A stretch of 64,000 nucleotides of DNA from Haliotis asinina (lineage: Eukaryota; Mollusca; Gastropoda; Lepetellida; Haliotidae): contig NC_090292.1 in NCBI RefSeq assembly GCF_037392515.1, positions 43,327,747-43,391,746 of the forward strand. The letters run 5' to 3'. Within the stretch, counting starts at the first letter, position 1; every line of letters starts with the position of its first letter. The notes under the pieces are model-generated. The model saw nothing but the letters and a program-made list of their open reading frames with translations. It searched no databases and was not told the origin of the DNA. The translations under genes were made by a program, and so were the position numbers. Of this stretch, positions 12,029 to 22,400 are shown piece by piece.

Positions 12029-12236
12029 CACACAATGCCATGTGCAAGTGGTCAGATGTAACATGTGTCATGTTTCGGATTACGCTTTTCTAGTAAGTTA
12101 CAGATTGTAGTACATTTGTTGGATTCAGTCTCATCCGGGATTCGAACCCACATATTTGGTCTTTGTACTTAACTAAGCAAGCATAATACATAATATAACA
12201 CGTCACATTTGACCACTTTCTACATGGCATTGTGTA
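12029..12236 (-). mobile_element. Fold-back element, family K (tRNA-like core), diverged copy
   Basis: The left end ACACAATGCCATGTGCAAGT GGTCAGATG and the right end near 12200-12236 are inverted copies of each other (the right end reads as the complement of ACACAATGCCATGTAGAAAG and GGTCAAATG). Inside, CATCCGGGATTCGAACCC is the complement of a tRNA B box. The same arm sequence and core recur at 27965-28207. No protein is encoded, so it is non-autonomous. Confidence 0.65.
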
Positions 12237-12322
12237 TTCATAGCTTTCGTGGGGGCCATGGAGCCGTGCCAATTACACTTTTTATCTGTACACAAGGTCT
12301 AGACTGCCAGTTGTCCTTCCAT

Positions 12323-12445
12323 CTTCATTGAAGCCTCGGTGGCGGAGTGGGTTAAACGGCAGACTTTTTGTGTGCTGGAGCTTAGGAGGTGCCTGACACT
12401 GAAGGTGTGGGTTCGAATGCCAGACGGGACTGAATCAAACAAAAT
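12323..12445 (+). repeat. Family K core, tRNA-like (class II), solo
   Basis: GGTGGCGGAGTGGGTTAAAC resembles the A-box side, and GGGTTCGAATGCCAG the B-box side of a tRNA. The long interval fits a class II (Leu/Ser-type) tRNA with a variable arm. It aligns with the complement of the core at 28054-28152. Downstream, ACTGAATCAAACAAAATACTA matches the start of the fold-back arm. Confidence 0.65.
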
Positions 12446-12611
12446 ACTAAAATAGGTGCCTTACCACGAACGTTTAACCCCAAATACAGCATATATAACA
12501 TGATTGTGAACCTGTTAACATACAGGATAAAGGTTAATCCAGACCCTTTGCTAATATGGACGATAAACGTGGGCGGTATTTGGCTAAATGATATGACCAT
12601 GGGCAAGGTGC

Positions 12612-12800
12612 AACACTCAAAGATAGACACATGGACACTCAAAGATAGACACATGGACACTCAAAGATAGACACATGGACACTCAAAGATAGACACATGG
12701 ACGCTCAAAGATAGACACATGGACGCTCAAAGATAGACACATGGACACTCAAAGATAGACACATGGACACTCAAAGATAGACACATGGACACTCAAAGAC
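12612..12800 (+). repeat. 22-bp tandem repeat, about 9 copies
   Basis: Unit ACACTCAAAGATAGACACATGG. Two adjacent copies carry ACGCTC in place of ACACTC; the rest are nearly identical. Confidence 0.95.
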
Positions 12801-13789
12801 CATCATGGACATACTGATGATATGCAAGTCCATTAAAGGAAAATTGCAATGCAATGCGTCCGTTGAACCTACCTATAATATATTTACCACTACGTATTTT
12901 TATTCCACTTCGTGTCGTAAAGGCGTTAATATCACATCTGCTGATGGCGACATGATAAGGAACGGTTCCAATGAAGGTTGCATCATGCGTGCATAACGGT
13001 TAATTGCCATGTTAGCAACAGCTGCTGTGATAACAACAACGCAAGAAAACACATCCCTCGTCGTTTTTTTTATTTGCGTGAAGGACATTGTCTAACACTC
13101 AGCATGATCCAATAGTTCATTAAATGTTTCATATGCATGATAATCGGTTATTTTGTTCCGTCAATTGCTGGGAAATATCAATTATTCAGCGAGAACGGTT
13201 GGTCATTGCGAAAGACGAGTGTTACCTGTAAACTGCGTCTGTGTTATCGTTTCTAACAGCTGATGTTTTTAACTGTCTTTCTCAATTCACAATTCGTTTT
13301 AACGACCGTGGTTTTGGTGGATGCATAATTTATATGGTTCCTACTCCTTTCAATCAAGTCTTACTGGATGTGATTAGTTTCTGTTAATGACCCTTGAAAT
13401 GAGAATTGATTTTCACTTTCTTCTCCTGAGTGCACCTGGTGAGTTATTGAACATATTCAGGAGGATGAACGGAGCCATCTTTTCGCTAAATTGGTCTTCT
13501 TACAGATGTAAATATGTGTAGACAAATCAAATCGCAGCGGCAGGTGTTCGTCAGATTGTCGATCCGTTCAAATTCAAATAGAAACTTAATTCTGACAAAG
13601 TAAAAGTGTCAATGATGGATCATGTCTTTTTTACAAATATGTTAGACGTAATTAAATATTGGAAATTAGAGTAAAGTATATCAGACTGCAATGAAATATT
13701 TTCGATTTGTTTTCTGGACGAACCTGATAAGGCTTGGTGATCATTAGTGAAAGAAGTAATTAGGGCGGCGTTGATGATGTGAAGGAGGA
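12801..13789. other. Non-coding
   Basis: Nothing recognised beyond short open frames without context. Confidence 0.5.
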
Positions 13790-13884
13790 GTGAGTGAGTG
13801 TGGTTATTTAGCAGTATACCAGCAACGTCACGGCGGGGGACATCTGAAATGGGCTTCACATATTGTACCCGTGTGGTGGTAGAG
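13790..13884 (-). repeat. SINE family A, tail fragment, minus
   Basis: GAGTGAGTGAGTG followed by ACGTCACGGCGGGGGACATC, GGGCTTCACATATTGTACCC. These match the body of family A; the tRNA-like head is missing. Confidence 0.75.
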
Positions 13885-13994
13885 TAGGACACCGGGTGTT
13901 ATTTCCCTTTACAATGATGTCACCTCTTCTTTACAAAATTTATTAATCGATTGGACTGGTTTTCAGTGACAACAGTCATTCTCTATTTAGCCTT

Positions 13995-14200
13995 GTACCT
14001 TGTGTTGCCGATTTCTTTCGCGAATGAACAGTTGACAAAACTTTGCAAGTGTTTATGACAGATGTCACCTGTGGGGTACCAACACTATTCGATAGTGATT
14101 CATGAGCACGTACTCAGTAATCGTATGACAATCACTGAATTGTCTGATACATGCTCGATTGTTTACATACCACCTCGTACAGATTTAATACTTCAAAAAC
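13995..14200 (+). repeat. Dispersed repeat I, copy 1
   Basis: GAACAGTTGACAAAACTTTG, GTGTTTATGACAGATG, CTATTCGATAGTGAT and GAATTGTCTGATACATG recur in the same order near 44480-44670. The end resembles part of SINE family B. Confidence 0.6.
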
Positions 14201-14245
14201 GTGTTGTGAAACGCTCGTGATATTGTCAGAATTATACGACTCCTT

Positions 14246-14335
14246 ACATGGGTACAGTGTGTGAAGCCCATTTCTGGAGATCCCCGCCATGGTTTTGAAG
14301 GAAACGGTGTCTAACCATAAGCACTCGCTCGCACA
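14246..14335 (+). repeat. SINE family A, body fragment, plus
   Basis: ACATGGGTACAGTGTGTGAA, GCCCATTTCTGGAG and CCCGCCATGG, then a degraded tail ending CACTCGCTCGCAC. Confidence 0.65.
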
Positions 14336-14469
14336 TGTCCAGTATTAAAGACATCTGTTTACTATTCTTCAGTCGGCGTTTTCAATTTTTAATTAATTAA
14401 AAACGATGCTCATATTTAAATCAGAATCACGTTTTCTTTTCTTAAGTTTAGCAATTCCTCACTCCTTCG

Positions 14470-14610
14470 CCTTAGTTCAGACACTCAATCACAAATGGCG
14501 TCAATCTTTATTTGTTCTAACAATTCAGTTTGTATCTCATACTAATATAGTAAAATATAGTAAAATGTAAGCGGTCTACACCTGTTAACAGCAGGTCTAT
14601 TCTCACGCAT
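14470..14610 (+). repeat. Dispersed repeat J, copy 1
   Basis: CTCAATCACAAATGGCGTCA, CTTTATTTGTTC and CTACACCTGTTAACAGCA recur, diverged, at 24505-24640. Confidence 0.6.
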
Positions 14611-14691
14611 TCAATATGAACTTGTCTTATGATGGTGTAATGATTCAAGGTAATAGGACAACGCGTCTGTTTTAAATGCTAGACGTTGAAG

Positions 14692-14917
14692 AGTGAGTGA
14701 GTGAATTAAGTTTTATGTATTCCAACTATATGACGGCGGTCTCTAAATAAGCGCGCCTGGACCAGATAATCCAGTGATCAACAACATGAGCATCGATCTG
14801 GGCAATTGGGAACCGATGACATATGTCCGTTAGTCGCCTCTTACGACAATCAAAGTCGACTTTTATGGCAAGCATGGGTTGCTGAAGGCCTATTCTATCC
14901 CAGACCTTCACGGGTAG
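14692..14917 (-). repeat. SINE family B, minus
   Basis: GAGTGAGTGAGTG at one end and CAGACCTTCACGGGTAG at the other. It carries the GACGGCGGTCTCTAAATAA, CCAGTGATCAAC and TGGCAAGCATGGGTTGCTGA landmarks, with a short internal deletion at the GTCAACCAAGTCAG segment. Confidence 0.9.
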
Positions 14918-14950
14918 ACGATGAAAGACGGATCTAGTCAGAGAGGTTAA

Positions 14951-15038
14951 TGGGGGTAGCCAAGTGGGGAAAGTGTTCGTCTTTCAATTCCTGGGTTCGA
15001 CATCTACATGGCACACCGTGTGAAGCCATGCCTTGCAG
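14951..15038 (+). repeat. SINE family A, tRNA-like head only
   Basis: GGGGGTAGCCAAGTGGGGAA (A box) and TGGGTTCGACATC (B box), then TGTGAAGCCATG, where the copy stops. Confidence 0.7.
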
Positions 15039-15902
15039 CATTAAGCTCTCAATTTGTGTCTAATTTTGTGTCTAAAATTGTAACAAAACAATATAAGATG
15101 AATAAGCTTGAAGACGGGTCTACCTGGATAGCTGTTAGCCCATGAAGACAGTCAGAATCTTATTCTATTTGCACGCCAGTTAGAACAGAAGGGCGAGTCG
15201 AGTAGAAAAAAAACAAACTATTAACTACGAGTGAGAACCTACTTAAAAAACTGCCAGACCATGACAGTGAATCAGCTAAGACAATTAAACAGAGTTTTAA
15301 TCTCCTTATACAACTGGTATACAAAGATGGGCGAGTCTACTTCTTTAATTGCTGACCCGAAAGACGAGTTCACTTAAGCAACTGTCCCATTATCAGGACG
15401 AGTCCATTTCGACAAACTGACGAACCCACATATGTGAAAGCTGCATCTCCAGCTCCTGACTCCTATCGCCATGATCAGAGGCAAAACTAGAACACCTGCG
15501 CCAGGTGTACCGCATGTGTAAACATGTCACGCTGAGATCTATCTTATGAAGGCCATGTTCATTTTCTAACAAATCTGATGGTCACCGCAGGTCAAGAGAC
15601 GGTCATAGCTTGACCGAATTTTAAGGAACAGTCGGTGTTCTTTTACGTGAACACATGAGCACGCCTTGTCGTCCTTGACAGGTCATCATTTCCCACTCAG
15701 GCAATGTGACGCCATGCAGTATAGTGTAAGCTGTAATCACTTCATGAAGATAAAATTGAAAGTAGAAGGAAACCTCGTGTTCTGTCACTATTTTGTGAAA
15801 ATATAGATGATACACAGCTGTTATTAAATAAATATACTGAGAGTCCAGGTATTCCTGCTGGTCAAGACTCATTTTTATTATTGCTATTCTTTTTAGAGGA
15901 TA
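15039..15902. other. Non-coding; very degenerate repeat near 15100-15430
   Basis: Variants of GACGAGTCCACTT followed by an AACTG-like stretch recur irregularly (for example GGGCGAGTCTACTTC and GACGAGTTCACTTAAGC), suggesting an old decayed tandem array. Confidence 0.4.
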
Positions 15903-16050
15903 TGTATATAGCGCACAAATCCACGCAGCTAGTGCTTGCTCAAGGCGCTTGTATTTCCCCACTCGATCATTGGATGTCAGTATCAACGGCCCGTCGCGTT
16001 ATCAGTCTCAGATCCCTTGGGAGTATACAACTCTTGCTGCGTCAAGGCTG
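15903..16050 (+). repeat. Dispersed repeat F, 5' fragment
   Basis: TATATAGCGCACAAATCCAC, TGCTTGCTCAAGGCGCTTG, CATTGGATGTCAGTATCAAC and GGGAGTATACAACTCTTGCT match the first third of the longer copy at 18509-18978. Confidence 0.75.
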
Positions 16051-17003
16051 GATGAAATGAAAACAAAACAAACTGTGGCCATTGGCATATTAGGTAGCAA
16101 ATATGTCTTGGTTAACTCCGTTCTTTGATACGATGACACTTATTACACACAAATACAACAGTCAGGTTAAAAGACATCACAAATAGTTATTATAAGAATA
16201 CATAGAGATTATTAACCTCGTGTGTTTTCGTGTTGGGAATATCAATAGCATGTAGTCTCCATTACATGACAAATATTAATTATAAGCCTAATAAATGTTA
16301 TTTCAAATGAAGAAGACAACGTGTCTTAAGATGTACAGTCGTCCATAGAAAGGCAGTTTTCGTTTCGGGCAATCAAAATAATGGTATTTTATTTGTCCGT
16401 GGGCTGCTAGATAATTTCTGCGTACGGTTTCAAAATGCAAAATAAACTTAGATTTCAAGTCATATCTGCTCAAACTGTAAGTGTTAAATTTCACAGTGAA
16501 TACATATTTGAGTTTTTGTTCTTTTTTTTTTTTTTGCTATCTATCACTTCTCAATAAGTAGTCAACTAAACATTAACAAAAAGTACCATGTTGATTTATT
16601 CTGTCACAATAACAGTATCATGATTGGGTTAAGAAATTCAGGGCAAGTGGAAAATCTTATAGCCACTTTGGGTGTTTTGTGATTTTTTTTTTTTTTTGAA
16701 CCTCTGAAAGTTTACAGAGGCTATGCTAATGTGAGACAGCATAAGAAACACTTTCAGATAACATAATATTATTTTTTATTGTAGTCACGGTGATAATTAG
16801 TTTTAATCAATCAACGCTTACCCTCTGGATACAATTAGCATAATGTGATAACGGGAACATTCTGACTTGTCCGCGGGCTCTTCCCGGCTCCCTATCAGTC
16901 GGCCCACCCAAAACATACCGGCACATTACGTGTCACTCGTTGGCTTGATGATCGTTCTGCATAACATTACGAAATCATTAAATTCCATTTGCTGTGGTGT
17001 TCG
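16051..17003. other. Non-coding; upstream of the lectin gene
   Basis: AT-rich, with T-runs near 16525 and 16685. No gene. The last ~150 bp before the TATA box is less AT-rich and may hold promoter elements. Confidence 0.5.
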
Positions 17004-17040
17004 TATATAAGTCCCCAGTTTACAGATCCAAGCATCATTC
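17004..17040 (+). promoter_or_regulatory. Core promoter of the F-type lectin gene
   Basis: TATATAAG at 17004-17011 is followed by an initiator-like TCATTC whose A is at 17037. The spacing of about 33 bases is normal for a TATA promoter. This implies a 5' UTR of only about 23 bases, which is pyrimidine-rich (CTCTCCCTCTCGCTC), leading to CTCACCATGG. Confidence 0.75.
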
Positions 17041-17059
17041 GCTCTCCCTCTCGCTCACC

Positions 17060-18211
17060 ATGGTCCTCATCGTGTGTCTTGCAGCTCTTGTAGCTTTAGC
17101 GACTGCCAACAAGTTTGGTCAAAATCTCGCACAGAATCGACCTACAGGTTCCAGCAGTGTCTTCGTCAACGGTGTTCCTCCCATCACCGCCAGCTCAAAC
17201 CTCGCCGTCGACGGCAACTTTAACTCCAACTTCTTCTCCGGCTCGTGTTTCTCCAGCGATCTTTCGGCCAATGACCCCAACCCCTTCTGGTTCGTGGACC
17301 TGGGGTCTCGCGTCTACGTGTCCGGCGTCACCATCACCAACAGAGGCGACTGCTGCGCTGACCGACTGAGTGGTTTGAGGGTTGAGGTTTTCGAGTTCAA
17401 TCCAACCACCAGCGCCGAGACACCTGAGCTGTGTGCAACATTAAGTGGAGGAGTGGCCCTTGGTCAGTCAATCGGACTCGCATGTTCTCCCTTGACCACT
17501 GGACGGTATCTCCGAATTAGTAAGCCCGGAGCCACATCCCCACTCACGCTCTGCGAGGTAGTTGTTTCCGGTGGCAAGTTTTTCAAACCAAATGTTCCCC
17601 CCACAACCAACATCGCCCAGAACCGTCCCGTGCGTGCGACCTCCCAGTTTGTTTTCGATCAGACCATGCTGACTGCTTCGCCTGGCCTGGCTGTGGACGG
17701 CAACTTCAACACCGACTTCATCAATGGAAGAAGCTGTTACTCTAGCGCAATCGGTGATTTAAATCCCACACTCTACATCGACCTCGGCGCCTACTACTAC
17801 ATCAACTCCATCATCATCACCAACAGGGGCGATTGCTGTGCCGAACGCCTGCGCAATATCAACGTCAGTACTCTCCTGAAAGACCCCTTCAGGTACCTCG
17901 AGTTCCCAAAGCAGTGTGGCACCATCACTGGGAACGTCGCTGCAGGGGCTGACGTCACCGTCAACTGCAACCAGCCTAACATAGCCCGCTATATCAAGAT
18001 TCAGAAGACTAGTTTGGTTGACAGCAACGATCTCCTGACCCTGTGTGAAGTCCAGGTAACCGGAAGGTTCGCGTCCTACGTCGAGCTCACGAAGAAACCC
18101 TTTGACGTCGACGTCGCCCAGGCCCTGGCTGCCAACGGGGTCCTACCCAACAAAGGAAACGTTGCTATCCTACCAAATGCTAATCAGGTTACACCTGGGA
18201 GAGGTTTCTAA
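17060..18211 (+). CDS. Secreted protein with two tandem F-type lectin (fucolectin) domains
   Basis: 383 residues, with no intron. Start: ATG 17060 has a strong context (CACCATGG) and gives the signal peptide MVLIVCLAALVALATA. The frame is open upstream to 16994, but only from GTG and across the TATA box, so that part is untranslated. Domain 1 is about residues 22-172 and domain 2 about 184-336. Each has NxAQNRP, AVDGNFN, a VDLG or IDLG strand, the family hallmark ITNRGDCC followed by DRL or ERL, GRYLRI or ARYIKI, and LCEVxVxG. F-type lectins bind fucose through a His and two Arg. Both Arg are kept here (R95 and R102; R256 and R263), but the His position after the first Cys holds Ser in both domains (CFS, CYS). 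A 47-residue C-terminal tail (from about 337) is not part of the fold. The likely role is extracellular glycan binding (immune or gamete recognition). Sugar specificity is uncertain. Confidence 0.92.
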   Translation: MVLIVCLAALVALATANKFGQNLAQNRPTGSSSVFVNGVPPITASSNLAVDGNFNSNFFSGSCFSSDLSANDPNPFWFVDLGSRVYVSGVTITNRGDCCADRLSGLRVEVFEFNPTTSAETPELCATLSGGVALGQSIGLACSPLTTGRYLRISKPGATSPLTLCEVVVSGGKFFKPNVPPTTNIAQNRPVRATSQFVFDQTMLTASPGLAVDGNFNTDFINGRSCYSSAIGDLNPTLYIDLGAYYYINSIIITNRGDCCAERLRNINVSTLLKDPFRYLEFPKQCGTITGNVAAGADVTVNCNQPNIARYIKIQKTSLVDSNDLLTLCEVQVTGRFASYVELTKKPFDVDVAQALAANGVLPNKGNVAILPNANQVTPGRGF

Positions 18212-18271
18212 ACAGTAAAGATAATGTTGCGAGGTTTCTTTAAAGTGCCAATCAGACAAACACATTTATTC

Positions 18272-18371
18272 AATAAAGAGGCCATGGCCCCATGATAATA
18301 CTTTCCTAGTGATATCGTGATAAGGAGTATGTAGCTGTTGAACAGGCACAGATGTGAAACTTTGTAATAAA
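18272..18371 (+). terminator. Poly(A) signals of the lectin gene
   Basis: AATAAA occurs at 18272-18277, 61 bases past the stop codon, and again at 18366-18371. The first is the more likely main signal. Confidence 0.65.
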
Positions 18372-18508
18372 TATTTTATGGAAAAAAAGATGTATGTTTA
18401 CATTTTCGATTTTAAATGATGAGCCTTATTGGTGTACCGGTGATAGCTGAAGGGCAAAGTGCCTTGGATTAGAAGTGTAGAGTCACAGTTTCCTTCCTAT
18501 ATATTGCT

Positions 18509-18978
18509 GTTATACAATATTTATATAGCGCACATATCCAGGCACCTAGAGCTTGCGCAAGGCGTTGACATATATTTCCCCCGCTCATTGGATGTCATTA
18601 TCAACGGTCCATCATATTACCAGTTTCAACTCCCTGGGGAGTATACAACTCTTACTGCCTTTAGACGCACCGAGTTAGTTTTAGCTATCTCATCGTATCG
18701 AGGTACCCATTCACAGCTGGGTAGACAAGGACACATAGTCACAGTACTTTGTACAAGTTCACTGCACGTTGCTGTACCCTCAAGTGGGTGTTTGCATGTA
18801 TTTATGTGGCCACCATTTGATACTCTACCAACAGATTCGTGGGTTCTTTTAAGTGCACAGGGTTGTGACAACACAGAAAGAATCTGCACACATAGTTAGC
18901 TCCAAGATTTTCACACCCGGGCACAGGTTGGCACCTCAGCTTCGACGGATCACAAGCCTGGCGCTTTAGCCAGCTCGC
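18509..18978 (+). repeat. Dispersed repeat F, longest copy
   Basis: About 470 bp starting ATATTTATATAGCGCACATA and running through TGGATGTCATTATCAACGG, CTGGGGAGTATACAACTCTT, GGTACCCATTCACAGCTGGG, TGTACCCTCAAGTGGGTG, AGGGTTGTGACAACACAGAA and CACCCGGGCACAGGTTGGCA, ending CTGGCGCTTTAGCCAGCTCG. Partial copies lie at 15903, 39658 (minus) and 51338 (minus). The open frame inside it follows the repeat and is not a gene. Confidence 0.85.
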
Positions 18979-19123
18979 TTTAAACCAGCAATAATTCCAA
19001 GGCTAAGCGCTTGTAGATTAAACATGCTGGCCAGTCGTGTAACCCAATTAACACAGTGTAGCAGTTTACATTGTTTTATTGAATTTATCGAGTGAAAAGC
19101 TGTTAACCAAGTGAGGTTTTCTT

Positions 19124-19347
19124 CAGCTATTCTGAAACTGCAAGCACTCTGTATCTGATTTTCTGTATATTATGTTGTACAGCTATTCTGAAACTGCAAG
19201 CACTCTGTATCTGATTTTCTGTATATCATGTTGTACAGCTATTCTGAAACTGCAAGCACTCTGTATCTGATTTTCTGTAGATCATGTTGTACAGCTATTC
19301 TGAAACTGCAAGCACTCTGTATCTGATTTTCTGTACATCATGTACAA
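19124..19347 (+). repeat. 56-bp tandem repeat, 4 copies
   Basis: Unit starts CAGCTATTCTGAAACTGCAA and continues GCACTCTGTATCTGATTTTC. Copies start at 19124, 19180, 19236 and 19292 and are almost identical, so the array is young. The last copy ends in TACATCATGTACA, a small dyad. Confidence 0.95.
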
Positions 19348-19689
19348 CATATCTGTTACTGCATATATTCAAGGGAATCAATGTCCGTTGTCAACGTTTA
19401 AAAAAGCATTAAAATATGTCGTCATCACACGGAAGTGTAACTAACTGTTACGTCATACCCATTATGACTACACAGACACTCCTGATATGTGTCGCCCAGG
19501 ACTACACTTAGCTTTCAAAACCTATGCTATGCCTATGTACTCCCAATATCTCTGATATACCAAGGTGTATGCAGATATGCAATGGAACAAGATGTACTTT
19601 ACGACATGTCCGAAGTAACAGATTGTTTACGATAAGTTGCTCCTAGTTGTTCCTGGTGCACATTACTCGATAGGAATATACAATTGCAA

Positions 19690-20410
19690 TGGTATGGCAT
19701 AGAGTCTTGTTCGAGATTTCATGTGGTATGTAGCGTCTTGACATATCACATTGTCCACAGCGTCCTGTCCGACACATCATGTTGTATACAGTGTCATATT
19801 TTGACACAACACGCTGTATATAGCGCCACATCTGACATATCATTATGCAACACCATATCCGGCATATCATGTATATAGCGCCACATACGATTTAACATGT
19901 AGTATACAGCGTCATATCCAACATATCATGGTAAATATAGCGTCATATCCAACACATCATGTCTATATAGTGTCATATCCGACATATAATATTGACTCTA
20001 GCGTCATACCCGACATATAATATTGACCTTATCGTGTCATATCCGACAAATAATGTTGACTATAGCGTCATAATCGACATATAATGTTGACTATAGCGTC
20101 ATAATCGACATATAATGTTGACTATAGCGTCATAATCGACATATAATGTTGACTATAGCGTCATATAAGACATATAATGTAGACTATAGCGTCATACCCA
20201 ACATATAATTTTGACTATAGCGTCATATCCGACATATGATGATGAGTCATATCCGACTTGACCGGTTGTATATCGCGTCTTGTTCGACACATCAGTGTCA
20301 CGTTCGACACATCATGATGTATACAACGCCACACACAACATGTCATATTCTATACAACATCATGTCCGGCATATCATGCGATGTATAGCGTCACATCCGA
20401 AATAGCATAT
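19690..20410 (+). repeat. Degenerate ~31-bp satellite
   Basis: Unit about GCGTCATAATCGACATATAATGTTGACTATA in form. Units at 20040-20200 are nearly identical, while those toward both edges are diverged (TCCGACACATCATG, GTATACAGCGTCATATCC variants). This pattern is typical of a satellite kept uniform at the centre. Confidence 0.85.
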
Positions 20411-20899
20411 TATGTATGCGCTACACCCAAATGCAGCATAGCATATGGTCTCCACAGGGTGCGGAATCCAACCTTATATTGTATATAATATAACATGTAC
20501 TTCACACTTAAATTTCGTATGCTGACTGGCTAAGCGCTCTTCTTTTATTTTCAATGTACCCTTTTGCAAGCGAGGTACATTGCAATGTACCACTGCTTAC
20601 AATGGCAACTCATTCGGTACTTCGCTGTTGTACTTCTTTATCTGGAATATCACTGAAGCACATACGATGCACGGAAATTACCGATGCTTTCCGAATGCAA
20701 ATCGATGGAGGGGAGATAACCCTAAATTTGTTTTTTCTTGTGCCTTTTTCTTGTGAAAAATCTAGCAATGACTAGATAATGACAAAACGTTCAAATGTAG
20801 TTCCTGTGAATATTAAGAAGAGGAATTACACTGCGACGATATTACTAGAGAATACCTGACAGCGTGAGAAAAACAGCAAAATGCAAGATTCGAATCGTT
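20411..20899. other. Non-coding
   Basis: Nothing recognised. A short open frame at 20554-20775 has no family resemblance. Confidence 0.5.
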
Positions 20900-21775
20900 T
20901 GATTCACTCAGGTTGATTGAAGTGTACGATCCTATGCCCTTGCTTTAAAAAGTTCAAAATTAACATTGATAAAATATAAAATATGAAAATATAAACACGT
21001 TGCTCAGTGGTCCCTCGAGCTGAGGGGCATAAACAAACACAGTGGGTACATCAACCCATGTCCCGTTGTGAGCTGTGAATAACTGATAATGTCCCTTCAC
21101 CAGGAACACACCTGGTCATATACACAGGCATTTTCCTTGGGCGCAAATTATTGTCCTCTGACATTTTCTTTCAATTTCCTCCATGAAGCAGCTTTTGCAC
21201 CACTTGGACTGTGTCTGATATTATATAATGTTAGAAATATTTAATTTCCTATGTTACATTTTAAAGACATGGCATTCATACTCCGTGGTCTAACCTGCAT
21301 TAATTATGTCAGTTAAACGTGCACATCGGGGATGAGGGTCATCACGTGATACAGTGAATAACTTGTCTTCATTGGTCGGTTAAAGACTCGGGTTCGAATT
21401 CCTTCATAGGTGCAATGCCCATTTCTAGTGTCACACGGTGTATTGCTTAAGGCGTGTAACACTACAATCATTCACTTACTCAACTGTTCATTGCCGCATT
21501 GATCAGCCGCTCGTGGCCCGAGGCTGATTAGTGATCCACGAAGAGCTCCGAGATTAACAGTTGCTGATAGTAGATATTATCATTGTCGTTGATAGAGGAC
21601 AGATAGTACCACAGTTCGCCCTAAGCATGTTCGTTATATCCGTCAGTTCGATCTAAATATGTTCGTTATATCCGTCAGTCCGTTATATATGTTCGTGACA
21701 TTCGCAAGCTCCTCATAAACATTTTCGTGACATCCGGCAGCTCGTTATAAACATGTTCGTTATATCCGCCAGCGC
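20900..21775 (+). mobile_element. Composite dispersed element L, copy 1
   Basis: Parts in order: leader (GAGGGGCATAAACAAACACA, GGGTACATCAACCCATG, GAATAACTGATAATGTCCC); a unique stretch (TTGTCCTCTGACATTTTC, CACTTGGACTGTGTCTGA); a SINE-like segment at about 21360-21480 with CGGGTTCGAATTCCTTCA; CACGAAGAGCTCCGAGATTA; then about five units of a GTTCGTTATATCCGTCAGTT satellite. The whole order recurs in reverse orientation at 32483-33790. No transposase frame is present. Exact ends are uncertain. Confidence 0.75.
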
Positions 21776-21784
21776 GTTTGAAAA

Positions 21785-21870
21785 ATAAAAACATCGAGGG
21801 CACATCAGCCCATGCATGGTCCAGGAGTGACCAGTGAACAACTTATAATGTTTCCTTCATCAACCGATGT
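21785..21870 (+). repeat. Second copy of the element L leader
   Basis: GGGCACATCAGCCCATG, GTGAACAACTTATAATGT and TTCCTTCATCA parallel the leader at about 21040-21120. It directly follows the satellite of copy 1 and is followed by a different repeat. Confidence 0.55.
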
Positions 21871-21879
21871 CATATTTAT

Positions 21880-22400
21880 ATGTTCCTGTATACTTCGTTT
21901 CGTCTAAATCCAAGTTTCATATTATCACCCGTTGCACTTAACTACGTTTCATGCAACTACATGAAACTGATTCCAATGTCCGATGTACCATTGTTTCATC
22001 TACTGGAATATCAAGATTTAACCCAATGGTGCTTCAGATATAACATTGCATCATCTGAAGGTATTTTGGACATAAAACGACTGATGTTTCGGATGTGACC
22101 ACATATAAGACATCGATATGCGTGTTTCATCTAACGAAATGTCAGAGATGTTTCATCGAAGATCTGCTTCATGTAAATCGGTTTCATAAAACGATCGATC
22201 TGTCGGACGTGGGTATGTTTCATCTAGTGACATATTATCTAAAAAATCGTTTCATCCAACGCCACATAGGATAAACAAAGTTTCATGTAATGATTATATC
22301 ACATATTTCATATGAAACTATATCTTACCTACCAGAATAGAGTATTTATCTATGTTTCATCTAATAAATATGGAACAGGTTAGGTTCCATCTAACCATTT
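21880..22400 (+). repeat. Degenerate repeat of a GTTTCATCTAA motif
   Basis: GTTTCATCTA, GTTTCGTCTAAATC, GTTTCATCTAACG, GTTTCATCTAGTG, GTTTCATCCAACG and GTTTCATCTAATAA recur at irregular spacing over about 500 bp. It is probably an old array. Confidence 0.6.

Noticed and set aside
16994-17059. In-frame extension of the lectin upstream of ATG 17060
   Set aside because: It starts at GTG, overlaps the TATA box and lies upstream of the likely transcription start.
18459-18899. 146-codon open frame after the lectin
   Set aside because: It coincides with dispersed repeat F.
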